From the NCBI GenBank assembly GCA_012838235.1, contig DUPQ01000081.1:1-52170 (forward strand): DNA of 52,170 nucleotides, in the 5' to 3' direction. Positions 15,921 to 24,074 of this stretch are shown here, piece by piece (position 1 is the stretch's first letter; the number at the start of each line of letters is the position of its first letter). The position numbers and the translations under genes are program-made. Source of the DNA: Clostridiaceae bacterium (GTDB taxonomy: Bacteria; Bacillota; Clostridia; DUPQ01). Under the pieces are notes generated by a model. The model did no database searches, had not been told where the DNA came from, and worked only from the letters and a program-made list of their open reading frames with translations.

Positions 15921-17279
15921 ATGCTAAAACGCAAGATATATAAACAAATTGAGGATTTCTATAAATGCCACAGCAATAAGGCTCTTATGATTACCGGAGC
16001 TAGACAGGTCGGAAAGTCATATATCATTGAAAAATATGCTAAAGAGCACTATTCATCATTTATTCGTATTGACTTTATTGAGAATCCCGAATACATAGCG
16101 CTTTTCGACAATGTCACTTCCGCTACCGATGTGTTGCTGAAGCTGTCCGCAATTTTTGGCGATAAAATGATTCCTATGAAGACTATCATATTTTTTGATG
16201 AGGTTCAGGAATGTAAAGAACTCATTACTCAAATTAAATATTTAGTTTCCGAAGGCTCTTATACATATATCTTAAGCGGTTCATTACTTGGAACCGTTAT
16301 GAACGATATTCGCTCTATACCTGTAGGATACTTACAAATACTGACTATGTATCCTTTGGATTTTGAGGAATTCGCTATTGCAAACGGTGTCGGAGAGAAT
16401 ATATTTGATATGCTGGAAAGTGCTTTCAACAGTCTTACTCCCATTGACGATTTTATACACAAGAAACTATTATCACTCTTTGAACTCTATCTGATTGTAG
16501 GCGGAATGCCTGCAGTTGTTTCAAGTTTTATTTCCACTAAAAATCTAAAGTTTGTTTTGGATACGCAGAAGATGATAATTGAACTTTATAAGCGGGATAT
16601 TTCAAAATACGATAAAGAGAATAAGCTTTATCTCAATAACATTTTCGATCTGATTCCGAGCGAACTAAATGCAAAGAATAAGAGGTTTATTCTGAAGAAG
16701 CTGAACGAGAATGCCAAGCTGTCAATCTACCTGAACAGTTTTCTGTGGCTTAAAAATGCCGGTGTAGCAATAAGTGTTTTTAATGCCAATGAAGCTAAGG
16801 TTCCGCTTGTACTCTCAAAGTCCTCGAATCTTTTTAAACTCTTTTTAAATGATGTAGGTCTGCTTGCGGCACTTTACGGTGAAGGAATTCAACTTAAGCT
16901 CTTAAGCGGAGAACTGAATATTAACCATGGTGCAATATATGAGAACTTTGCCGCCACGGAGCTTACGGCACACGGTTTTATTCCCTACTATTTCAATAGT
17001 AAAAAAATAGGAGAGGTGGACTTTTTAGTGGAATCGGAGGGCAAGGTTGTTCCCATTGAGATAAAGTCGGGCAAAGACTACTACCGCCACAGTGCAATCG
17101 ATAACATGCTTGAATGCAAGAATTATGATATTGAAAAAGCCTTAATCTTTTGCAACGGCAATATAGAGAAAAAAGACAAAGTAGTGTATTATCCGATATA
17201 TATGCTTAGCCTTATAAGAAAAAAAGATATAAGCGAAGATATTATTGTTGAAACGGATTTTTCAGCACTGAAAGAATGA
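15921..17279 (+). CDS. AAA+ ATPase with DUF4143 domain, second of island
   Basis: 452 residues from the ATG at 15921, chosen because it follows GGAGAGGTGGGG and gives the usual family start (MLKRKIYKQIEDFY). The open frame extends back to 15792 but would translate the direct repeats. Walker A is ITGARQVGKS (around residue 28), Walker B is IIFFDEVQE and the sensor-like segment is LSGSLLGT. The DUF4143 part includes LFLNDVGLLAALYGEG. The C-terminal GEVDFLVESEGKVVPIEIKSG keeps the D...ExK nuclease-like residues. It is clearly related to the first ATPase but well diverged, so the island is not a recent amplification. It begins 195 bases after the first gene. Confidence 0.85.
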   Translation: MLKRKIYKQIEDFYKCHSNKALMITGARQVGKSYIIEKYAKEHYSSFIRIDFIENPEYIALFDNVTSATDVLLKLSAIFGDKMIPMKTIIFFDEVQECKELITQIKYLVSEGSYTYILSGSLLGTVMNDIRSIPVGYLQILTMYPLDFEEFAIANGVGENIFDMLESAFNSLTPIDDFIHKKLLSLFELYLIVGGMPAVVSSFISTKNLKFVLDTQKMIIELYKRDISKYDKENKLYLNNIFDLIPSELNAKNKRFILKKLNENAKLSIYLNSFLWLKNAGVAISVFNANEAKVPLVLSKSSNLFKLFLNDVGLLAALYGEGIQLKLLSGELNINHGAIYENFAATELTAHGFIPYYFNSKKIGEVDFLVESEGKVVPIEIKSGKDYYRHSAIDNMLECKNYDIEKALIFCNGNIEKKDKVVYYPIYMLSLIRKKDISEDIIVETDFSALKE

Positions 17280-17354
17280 TATAAGAGGGATATGAAGAAC
17301 TGTCATAAAACCATGACGATATTTCCCGAGGTGAAACATTATAATTTTGCCGAT

Positions 17355-17385
17355 AACTTGTTTGCACACCTTGAACAAACAAGTT
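17355..17385. repeat. 10-bp perfect inverted repeat
   Basis: AACTTGTTTG (17355-17364) and CAAACAAGTT (17376-17385) around an 11-base loop, 76 bases after the second ATPase. No T-run follows, so a terminator is unlikely. It could be an operator or a structured 3' end. Confidence 0.5.
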
Positions 17386-17541
17386 TATGAAATGTGCTAA
17401 AAACAACTTTCCTTTGTAGTGCTCTGTGTTTGAGCAGAGATTATAATACCGAAGGAATAAGACAGAAAATATGTAAGACTTTTTTGGCTAAAGTTTAAGC
17501 TGTAAGTTATACAGTATAGCGTGCAAGAATTAAACATGCCC

Positions 17542-17594
17542 CAAGTTAAGGGGGCATAATTTGCAATATATATAAACTATACCCTCTTAACTTG
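17542..17594. repeat. 13-bp inverted repeat upstream of third ATPase
   Basis: CAAGTTAAGGGG-type arm at 17542-17554 pairs with 17582-17594. Twelve Watson-Crick pairs and one G-U pair close a 27-base AT-rich loop. It lies 63 bases before the start of the third ATPase gene. It could be an operator, an RNA hairpin in the leader, or the ends of a small element. Confidence 0.6.
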
Positions 17595-17657
17595 ACAAAT
17601 GAGCTCGTTTTTTTTAGAATATGTGTGAAGTATTTGCTCACAAAGCGGGGTGTTTCT

Positions 17658-18890
17658 ATGAAATTATATAGGCGGGAGAACTATTTAAGTAAAATTCGCG
17701 GATTTTATCATGATGTCGGTATGATTAAGGTTATTACCGGTGTAAGGCGCTGTGGCAAGTCCTGTCTGATGCAGACTATTGCTGAAGAATTGCAAGAACA
17801 GGGAATTAAACCTTCAAATATCATTTTTATAGATTTAAGAAAACACGCTTACAAGTCGATACAAACTCCGCAAGCCTTGGAAAAAACGATTGATGATAAG
17901 TGCAACTCCGATGAGAAAAAATATCTTTTTATTGATGAAATTCAAAATGTTAAAGGCTTTGAGCTCGTTCTTGAGGCATACAGGTCGGAAGGGGAATATT
18001 CTATTTTTATAACCGGTTCAAATTCTTATCTTTTAAGTGGCGAACTCATTACTGCTCTCACCGGTCGTTATATTGAATTTGAAATGTTTACACTCACATT
18101 TGAGGAATACTTGGATATGAAAGAATTCTATGGCAAGCCTTTAAGTCCGAACTTAGTTCTGGAGTTGGACAATTATATTATGGAGGGCGGATTTCCTAAG
18201 GCTTTGGAATATGATAATCTCAAGGATAAGCGGACTTATGTAAACAGTGTAATAAGCGAAATTTTGAAAAAAGATATAAAGCAGCGGGTAAAAATTCGCA
18301 ATTTCGAGGTTTTTCAAAAAATACAAACTTATATAATCAATAATTTTGGTGCAACTACAAGTATCAGCAACATTTTGAGCGAATTAAAAAAAGATGGGCT
18401 CAATATCAAGCGTGAGACTTTGGCAAGATATATTCAGTTACTCATAGACGCAAAAATATTATACGAGTGTAAGCGCTTTGATTTAAAATCCAGACGTTCA
18501 ATAAGGGGAGAACAGAAGTATTATCTGGCAGACCTCTCTTTTTACTTTGTGACCAATGTTGATAACAGAATAAACTATGGTCCTGTATTGGAGAATATAG
18601 TTTACCAGTATGCCGCTTCAAAGGATTATGAGATTAGCGTTGGCAGGATAGGTAGTTTGGAGTGTGATTTTATCGTGAGAGATATTGAAATGAACTATGC
18701 CTATATTCAGGTTGCCATGACTATTATGGACAGCAGGGAAGCCGAAGAAAGGGAATATGCCCCACTCGAAATGATACGGGACAACTACCCTAAATACCTT
18801 CTTACTCGAAACGATTTACTTCAACGTAGAAATGGAATTAAACACCGCAACATTCCTCAGTTTATAAGGGATAATGACTTGTTTGATTAA
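17658..18890 (+). CDS. AAA+ ATPase with DUF4143 domain, third of island, divergent C-terminus
   Basis: 410 residues from the ATG at 17658, which gives the usual MKLYRRENYLSKI start; the longer frame begins inside the hairpin region. Walker A is ITGVRRCGKS (about residue 26), Walker B is KYLFIDEIQN and the sensor-like segment is ITGSNSYLLSG. A winged-helix-like region follows (SNILSELKKDGLNIKRETLARYIQLLIDAKILY). In the C-terminal domain LECDFIVRD keeps the first Asp, but ExK is replaced by Gln-Val-Ala (AYIQVAMTI). That is a feature of one DUF4143 subgroup and predicts loss of nuclease-type chemistry. The subgroup also ends with the YPKYLLT signature seen here. Confidence 0.85.
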   Translation: MKLYRRENYLSKIRGFYHDVGMIKVITGVRRCGKSCLMQTIAEELQEQGIKPSNIIFIDLRKHAYKSIQTPQALEKTIDDKCNSDEKKYLFIDEIQNVKGFELVLEAYRSEGEYSIFITGSNSYLLSGELITALTGRYIEFEMFTLTFEEYLDMKEFYGKPLSPNLVLELDNYIMEGGFPKALEYDNLKDKRTYVNSVISEILKKDIKQRVKIRNFEVFQKIQTYIINNFGATTSISNILSELKKDGLNIKRETLARYIQLLIDAKILYECKRFDLKSRRSIRGEQKYYLADLSFYFVTNVDNRINYGPVLENIVYQYAASKDYEISVGRIGSLECDFIVRDIEMNYAYIQVAMTIMDSREAEEREYAPLEMIRDNYPKYLLTRNDLLQRRNGIKHRNIPQFIRDNDLFD

Positions 18891-18976
18891 TCCATATTGT
18901 TTATATATCAGTGGGATTATTGCTTCATTTTTGAATAACCCGTTTTAGTCTTGCAGTTGGCGTCGACTAATGTTGT

Positions 18977-19024
18977 AGTATACTTGCACAACTCCGCATG
19001 GGTTATTAAAGTATAGTTGCACAA
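18977..19024 (+). repeat. 15-bp direct repeat, 33-bp period, upstream of decayed ATPase
   Basis: AGTATACTTGCACAA at 18977-18991 recurs at 19010-19024 with one mismatch (AGTATAGTTGCACAA). It lies 34 bases before the remnant of the fourth ATPase. Its spacing of 33 is close to the 32-base period seen before the second ATPase, though the sequence differs. Confidence 0.6.
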
Positions 19025-19057
19025 TATACGCAAAATTATTGGGGTATAAATGAATAA

Positions 19058-19571
19058 GTGTGCAGGGCAATGAAAGGTGGGACGCTCAGACGTTTTGTTA
19101 TCTTGTCCGGTGCTAGACGTGTCGGTAAGACAACTATTATGTATCAGATGATAGATTGTCTTCTTGGCGAAGGCATAAGTCCGCGAAATATTTTATATGT
19201 ATCCTTTGATAATCCGATTGTAAAGTTCGTGGATATAGAAACAGTCATTTCCGGTTATGAGTCTCTTTATCCCATAGAAGGTACAAAATATGTTTTCTTT
19301 GATGAAATCCGATACGCGTAAAACTGGTAACTTTGGCTTAAAGTTATATACGATAGCCGAAAGGATATTCGCATGACAGCAACAGGTTCTGCAAGTTCTA
19401 TACCGGAAAAGGCCGTGTCAGACAGCGGTACGGGTAGCAGGAACTGTGCTGAAGATTCCTTCTATGTCTTTCTATGAGTATTGTCGCCTGCTGCAGTTAG
19501 AAGAGCCCAAATTGCCGGATGGTTTAATTCTTTCGGAGTTTGTCAAAATGTCAGATGCTGAAAAAGGTTAA
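19058..19571 (+). pseudogene. Decayed AAA+ ATPase (DUF4143 family), fourth of island
   Basis: The first 87 codons are intact and include Walker A SGARRVGKTT and Walker B KYVFFDEI. The family consensus then continues in the same frame through two stop codons, both TAA at 19319 and 19328 where relatives have Glu (GAA). The following segment (LWLKVIYDSRKDIRMTATGSASS) is recognisable. A one-base insertion near 19432-19446 shifts the frame. The family sequence resumes in the new frame as VLKIPSMSFYEYCRLLQLEE and runs to SDAEKG at 19571. Everything after that (the DUF4143 domain) is missing. It belongs to a different subgroup from the three intact ATPases, so it is not a recent copy of them. Confidence 0.85.
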
Positions 19572-19766
19572 GTATCGTAACAAAGCGCATAAATGATTTC
19601 GGAATCTCAAAACACGTAACAAAAGTTCCGATATTGCGTATACCCACAATAGTATTTCTGTATTTGACGGGAAGAAAGGTTAATTGACAGGTTGTGCAAT
19701 ATGCAAGAACTTTCTCTTGCTTGTGTATATCCCGACTTCGGTATAAAATAGGCGATGGGAGAGAGT

Positions 19767-20246
19767 ATGGAAAAAACATATGTAATAGCCACATGCAATG
19801 AGGAAGATACGATAAGGTTGGGTAAGATACTTGCATCGGTTTTTGAGGACAGGGTTATAGCCGTGTGCGGGGATTTAGGTGCCGGTAAAACTCATTTTGC
19901 CAAGGGAATTGCTTTGGGAATGGGAATAGCAAAGCATGTGACCAGTCCTACATTCAGCATATTGAATATTTATAGAAACGGTGACAAGACCTTTTATCAT
20001 ATGGACGCATACAGGCTTACCGACGAGGAAAGTGCATATAATGCGGGAATTGAAGATATACTGCAACCAAAGGGAATTACGCTTATCGAATGGGCGGAGA
20101 ATGTAACGGATATACTGTCCGACGGGTATGTAAGTGTGAATATAGAAAAGGGTTCGGACGAGAATAAAAGACTGCTGTATGTAACGGCGGACAGACAATC
20201 TGTAGACAGGATGGCTTTGCTTATACATGAAGATACTGATAGGTGA
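19767..20246 (+). CDS. tsaE: tRNA threonylcarbamoyladenosine biosynthesis ATPase TsaE
   Basis: 159 residues from the ATG at 19767, chosen because GGGAGAG precedes it; an ATG 12 bases earlier lacks a site. TsaE is the small ATPase that works with TsaB and TsaD to transfer the threonylcarbamoyl group to A37 of ANN-decoding tRNAs. Walker A is GDLGAGKTH (Lys41), and the family motifs HMDAYRL and LIEWAENV follow. The tsaB gene overlaps its 3' end by 20 bases, so the genes are translationally coupled. TsaD itself is not in the window. Confidence 0.95.
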   Translation: MEKTYVIATCNEEDTIRLGKILASVFEDRVIAVCGDLGAGKTHFAKGIALGMGIAKHVTSPTFSILNIYRNGDKTFYHMDAYRLTDEESAYNAGIEDILQPKGITLIEWAENVTDILSDGYVSVNIEKGSDENKRLLYVTADRQSVDRMALLIHEDTDR

Positions 20247-20931
20247 TACCTGTTTAAAAACAGCTTCGGCGATAATAGTGAACGGAAAAAAGATACTTGC
20301 ATACATGCAGTCTTTTGGAGAAGAGCCTCATTCGGTTATGTTCCCTAAACTTGTCGATCAGGTCTTAAATATAGCGGAAACGGATTTTAATTCATTGGAT
20401 GCCGTTGCATGTGTATACGGTCCCGGCTCTTTTACGGGGTTAAGAATAGGGCTGACATATTTGAAAACATTGGCATACACTCTGGATATACCGTTTTATG
20501 TTTTAAACACTTTGGATGTGCTGGCCAATATGGAAGAAGGAAAGAGATATGTTGTTTCCATTCCTTTGATTGAAGCTCGGAACAATGAAGTTTTTACCGC
20601 CATGTACGAGTCGGAAAAAGGCATATATAAAAGGATTACCCCTTATGCAGCCAAACATATTGATGAGGTAGTTGAAGATGCGGTAAGTTTATGTGCCAAG
20701 GATGATAAGGCTTTAATACTGTTAAGCGGAGATGCTCAGAAAAAACATATAGCTGAGTTTCAGGAACATTTGACTGATAAAGTTTTACCGTACAGTGAAG
20801 AAAGAGATAATGTGGATTTGAGTAGGGCTCACCTCCTTATATCAGAGCAATGCAGAACCGATCCTTTTACTGCGCAACCGTTTTACTTAAGAGAATCGGG
20901 AGCCGTAAGAATGAAGAAGAAAAAACAATGA
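20227..20931 (+). CDS. tsaB: tRNA threonylcarbamoyladenosine biosynthesis protein TsaB
   Basis: 234 residues, the usual length. TsaB is the ASKHA-fold partner that forms a heterodimer with TsaD for the t6A modification. The diagnostic motif YGPGSFTGLRIGL lies near residue 60. The N-terminal strand MKILIGDTCLKTASAII also fits. The start overlaps tsaE, and its last codons overlap the rimI ATG (ATGA), giving a tightly coupled tsaE-tsaB-rimI block found in many Firmicutes. Confidence 0.95.
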   Translation: MKILIGDTCLKTASAIIVNGKKILAYMQSFGEEPHSVMFPKLVDQVLNIAETDFNSLDAVACVYGPGSFTGLRIGLTYLKTLAYTLDIPFYVLNTLDVLANMEEGKRYVVSIPLIEARNNEVFTAMYESEKGIYKRITPYAAKHIDEVVEDAVSLCAKDDKALILLSGDAQKKHIAEFQEHLTDKVLPYSEERDNVDLSRAHLLISEQCRTDPFTAQPFYLRESGAVRMKKKKQ

Positions 20932-21371
20932 ATATACGGATAAAAAGAGCGGATATTAATGATGTGGACAGAATATTCGCTATAGAAAAAGAAACCTTCA
21001 ATGACTACTGGTCGTATGAATCGCTGTATGAGGATATATGCAGAACACCCATGTCATTCTATTTAGCGGCAGTCTTTGATGATGAGGTTGTGGGATATAT
21101 AGGTATGTGGCATGTATTGGACGAGTCTCATATTATGAACATTGCGGTGGATAAAAGGTATCGCAATAAAGGGATAGGAACATTGCTGTTGTCCGCACTT
21201 ATCGACTACAGCGGGCAAGTGGGCATAAAGCGGATGACATTGGAAGTAAGGGAGCATAATGATGCCGCATTAAGACTGTATGAAAAACACGGTTTTGTAA
21301 AAGACGGTATACGGAAAGAGTACTACAGAGATACAAATGAAGATGCCGTAATTATGTGGAAGGAACTGTAA
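20928..21371 (+). CDS. rimI: Ribosomal-protein alanine N-acetyltransferase RimI
   Basis: 147 residues from the ATG at 20928, which overlaps the tsaB stop in ATGA; the open frame extends upstream but inside tsaB. It is a single GNAT domain. Motif A, RNKGIGTLLLSAL, binds acetyl-CoA. The motif B segment LEVREHNDAALRLYEKHGFVKDGIRKEYY is characteristic of RimI, which acetylates the N-terminal alanine of ribosomal protein S18. Position between tsaB and uvrC supports the assignment; in many relatives tsaD follows rimI, but here uvrC does, immediately after the stop. Confidence 0.92.
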   Translation: MNIRIKRADINDVDRIFAIEKETFNDYWSYESLYEDICRTPMSFYLAAVFDDEVVGYIGMWHVLDESHIMNIAVDKRYRNKGIGTLLLSALIDYSGQVGIKRMTLEVREHNDAALRLYEKHGFVKDGIRKEYYRDTNEDAVIMWKEL

Positions 21372-23153
21372 ATGACCGTATTGAATGAAAAAATAGCTTA
21401 TCTGTTATCGACTTGTCCGGAAAAGCCGGGAGTTTATCTTATGAAAGATAATAAAGGTAACACAATATATGTAGGCAAAGCGGTCAATCTGAAAAACAGG
21501 GTGAGCTCCTACTTTACCAATATGTCGGCACATTCATATAAAACCAAAAAGATGGTAAGTAATATTGAGACTTTCGAGTACATAGTATTAGATAACGAAA
21601 GGCAGGCTTTTTTAACCGAAAGCGATCTTATCAAGTCTTTGCGACCGAAATACAATATCTTAATGAAAGACGACAAATCTTATCCGTATATAAAGATAAC
21701 TACACAAGAGCAATTTCCCGGAATATATGTGACAAGAAACAGATCGGATAAGAATGCGAAATATTTCGGTCCTTACCCCGGCAGAGTATCCAAGAAAAAC
21801 ACTGTGACGCTGCTGCAAAGCGCATTTATGTTGCGTTCCTGCAAGAAGATGGCTAAGCGGCCGTGCATCAATTACGATATGCACTTATGTCTTGCTCCCT
21901 GTTCAGAAGACTGTGATAAGAATAAGTATAGAGAAGCTGTGGATGCAGCATTGCGGTTTTTATCGGGTAACGGTAGAGACCTTATTGATGAATACAAAAG
22001 TAAAATGCAGGCAGAAAGCGATAATCTGAATTTTGAAAAAGCCGCATATTACCGTGACAGAATAAATCTGTTGACAACAATATCCGACAACTATATTTTA
22101 GATACCGACCGCAATTCCGCGGATATTATTGCATATGCAAGAATGAAAGACTTTGTGTCTTTCTTTATCATGAACATCAGAGACGGCAAAGTGGCGGACA
22201 AAAAGACCGTAAATATACATCAGGAGCGTATAGAGGATACCGATATAGGGTATGAGTTTATACGTCAGTATTACGATACCAATATACCCAAAGAGATTGT
22301 TGTGTATAACGAAATAATGAACAGGGAAGATACGGAACAATGGCTTTTTAACAACTGCGGAAGAAAAGTAAGTATTACCGTGCCGAAAAAGGGAAAGCTT
22401 AAGAAACTTGCCGATGCAGCATATGAAAATGCCGTAGTGACATTGAATCTTTTCATGGGGCAGTATAAAAATTCCGCAGGCACGAGTATGGTCTATTCTC
22501 TGGCTTCTTTCTTAGGTCTGGAAACGGTTCCCGATGTTATTGAAGCTTTTGATATATCGCATCTTTCCGGACAGGACGCCGTTGCATCACAAGCGGTATT
22601 CAAAGAAGGTGTACCGTATAAAAGCGGGTACAGAAGGTATATCATAAAGGGGGATAACACCCGTTCCGATACCGACTCTTTGCGTGAAGTAATGGAAAGA
22701 CGGATGAAAAGAGGCGATTATCCCGATTTGTTTTTAATTGACGGAGGATTCAATCAGGTGGCTGCGGTATGTGATATAGTCGGTGACAGAGTACCGGTAG
22801 CGGGAATGGTAAAAGACGATAAGCATAAAACCCGGGCATTGATATATGATGCAAAAGAATACGATTTACAGTCGGACAGAAACCTTTTTGTATTCATTTC
22901 TTCCATTCAGAATGAAGCTCACAGATTCGCAATAGAGTACAACAGGAAGAAAAGAGCAAAGAAGGTATATGAGTCGGAACTTGACAATATACCGGGAGTG
23001 GGTGAGAATATTAAAGCCGCTTTACTGAAGCATTTCGGTTCGGTAAGAGCAATAAAAGCTGCGGGCGAGCAACAGATTGCAAAAGTGCAAGGTGTAGGTG
23101 TTAAGAGAGCAAAGGCAATATATGACTACTTTCACAAACCTTATGGAGGGTAA
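21372..23153 (+). CDS. uvrC: UvrABC system protein C (excinuclease)
   Basis: 593 residues, normal length. UvrC makes the two incisions flanking bulky lesions in nucleotide excision repair. The GIY-YIG nuclease is at the N-terminus (PGVYLMKDNKGNTIYVGKA, about 17-35). The UVR motif that contacts UvrB (LNFEKAAYYRDRI) lies near residue 220. The RNase H-like 5' nuclease domain includes AFDISHLSG and PDLFLIDGG. The tandem helix-hairpin-helix motifs (LDNIPGVGENIKAALL, VQGVGVKRAKAIYD) are at the C-terminus. It starts at the base following the rimI stop codon, so it is co-transcribed with the tsa genes. Confidence 0.97.
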   Translation: MTVLNEKIAYLLSTCPEKPGVYLMKDNKGNTIYVGKAVNLKNRVSSYFTNMSAHSYKTKKMVSNIETFEYIVLDNERQAFLTESDLIKSLRPKYNILMKDDKSYPYIKITTQEQFPGIYVTRNRSDKNAKYFGPYPGRVSKKNTVTLLQSAFMLRSCKKMAKRPCINYDMHLCLAPCSEDCDKNKYREAVDAALRFLSGNGRDLIDEYKSKMQAESDNLNFEKAAYYRDRINLLTTISDNYILDTDRNSADIIAYARMKDFVSFFIMNIRDGKVADKKTVNIHQERIEDTDIGYEFIRQYYDTNIPKEIVVYNEIMNREDTEQWLFNNCGRKVSITVPKKGKLKKLADAAYENAVVTLNLFMGQYKNSAGTSMVYSLASFLGLETVPDVIEAFDISHLSGQDAVASQAVFKEGVPYKSGYRRYIIKGDNTRSDTDSLREVMERRMKRGDYPDLFLIDGGFNQVAAVCDIVGDRVPVAGMVKDDKHKTRALIYDAKEYDLQSDRNLFVFISSIQNEAHRFAIEYNRKKRAKKVYESELDNIPGVGENIKAALLKHFGSVRAIKAAGEQQIAKVQGVGVKRAKAIYDYFHKPYGG

Positions 23154-23801
23154 ATGGCTGTTTATGCGATAGGTGATCTTCATCTTTCTTTTCAGACCGA
23201 CAAGCCGATGGATATTTTCGGTCCCGGCTGGATCGGATATGAAGAGACACTGTATGAAAACTGGCAGAATACCGTAAAACCGCAAGACTCGGTCATAATA
23301 CCGGGTGATTTCAGCTGGGCTATGTATCTTAATGAGGCGGTGGAAGATTTTCGTTATCTTAACGGTCTTAACGGCAGAAAGATTCTCTTAAAAGGCAACC
23401 ACGATTATTGGTGGGAAACAAAGACCAAGATGAACAGATTTTTAAAGGAGAACGGTTTTAATAATATTGATTTTCTGCATAACAATTCCTTTGAGATAGA
23501 AGGTGTCAATTTCTGCGGCACAAAAGGGTACGATTCTAAAGAGGCAGATGAAAAGATTATAAACAGGGAGATAATACGTTTTTCCATATCCTATGAAAGT
23601 ATCAGGAATAAATCCGCAAGAACAATAGCGGTATTCCATTATCCGCCGGAAAAGGAACTGCTGTATATGATGGCGGAATATAACATAGAGATTTGCGTAT
23701 TCGGCCATCTTCACGGTTTGGAAAAGAGCAGCTATAACAAGCCCGGATTTACTTTGGTAGCCGCCGATTATGTTGATTTTAAGCCTGTGTTACTTATCTA
23801 G
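23154..23801 (+). CDS. Calcineurin-like metallophosphoesterase
   Basis: 215 residues beginning directly after the uvrC stop, with GGAGG in the uvrC tail as its ribosome binding site. The five metallophosphoesterase motifs are present in order: GDLHL near residue 7, GDFSW about 51, GNHDYWW about 82, H in AVFHYPPE, and GHLHG near 181. They bind two metal ions and hydrolyse phosphoester bonds. The compact single-domain form with GNHDYWW matches a cytoplasmic family of unknown substrate common in Clostridia. It probably shares the tsa-uvrC transcript but need not act in repair. Confidence 0.9.
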   Translation: MAVYAIGDLHLSFQTDKPMDIFGPGWIGYEETLYENWQNTVKPQDSVIIPGDFSWAMYLNEAVEDFRYLNGLNGRKILLKGNHDYWWETKTKMNRFLKENGFNNIDFLHNNSFEIEGVNFCGTKGYDSKEADEKIINREIIRFSISYESIRNKSARTIAVFHYPPEKELLYMMAEYNIEICVFGHLHGLEKSSYNKPGFTLVAADYVDFKPVLLI

Positions 23802-23995
23802 TGTTTTTTAACAAGCCTGATAGGTTTTATCAGTTCGTTTATATTGTCATTTCCAATTCGATTGCCAGGCACAGAACAAGAACAATACAAGTCACAGGAC
23901 AAGTCAGTTGAAACCTTTTCCGATTTTTGATAATTAAACTTAAATATTTTTTGCAACATAAACACACACATACATTACCATTATGCAAAAATTGT

Positions 23996-24001
23996 TATAA
24001 T
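23996..24001 (+). promoter_or_regulatory. Candidate -10 element for the MoxR operon
   Basis: Perfect TATAAT in the 273-base gap before the MoxR gene; the best -35 placed 17 bases upstream is poor (CATTAC). A weak 6-bp hairpin (CTGATA / TATCAG) lies near 23817. Nothing else was seen in this gap. Confidence 0.35.
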
Positions 24002-24074
24002 AATCGCATTGTACAGTTAACGCCGTTAATTGTATAATATATTGGTAAAACCCATTAAAATGCGGAGGTGTAAT

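Larger units (their letters stand above)
17280..17657. other. Non-coding gap between ATPase genes 2 and 3
   Basis: 378 bases with no convincing gene on either strand. It holds two strong inverted repeats, listed separately, and otherwise AT-rich sequence. No transposase remnant or tRNA was recognised. Confidence 0.6.

Noticed and set aside
19572-19700. Further part of the decayed ATPase or a transposase fragment
   Set aside because: A short frame is open on the plus strand (VTKRINDFGISKHVTKVP) but matches nothing I can recognise.
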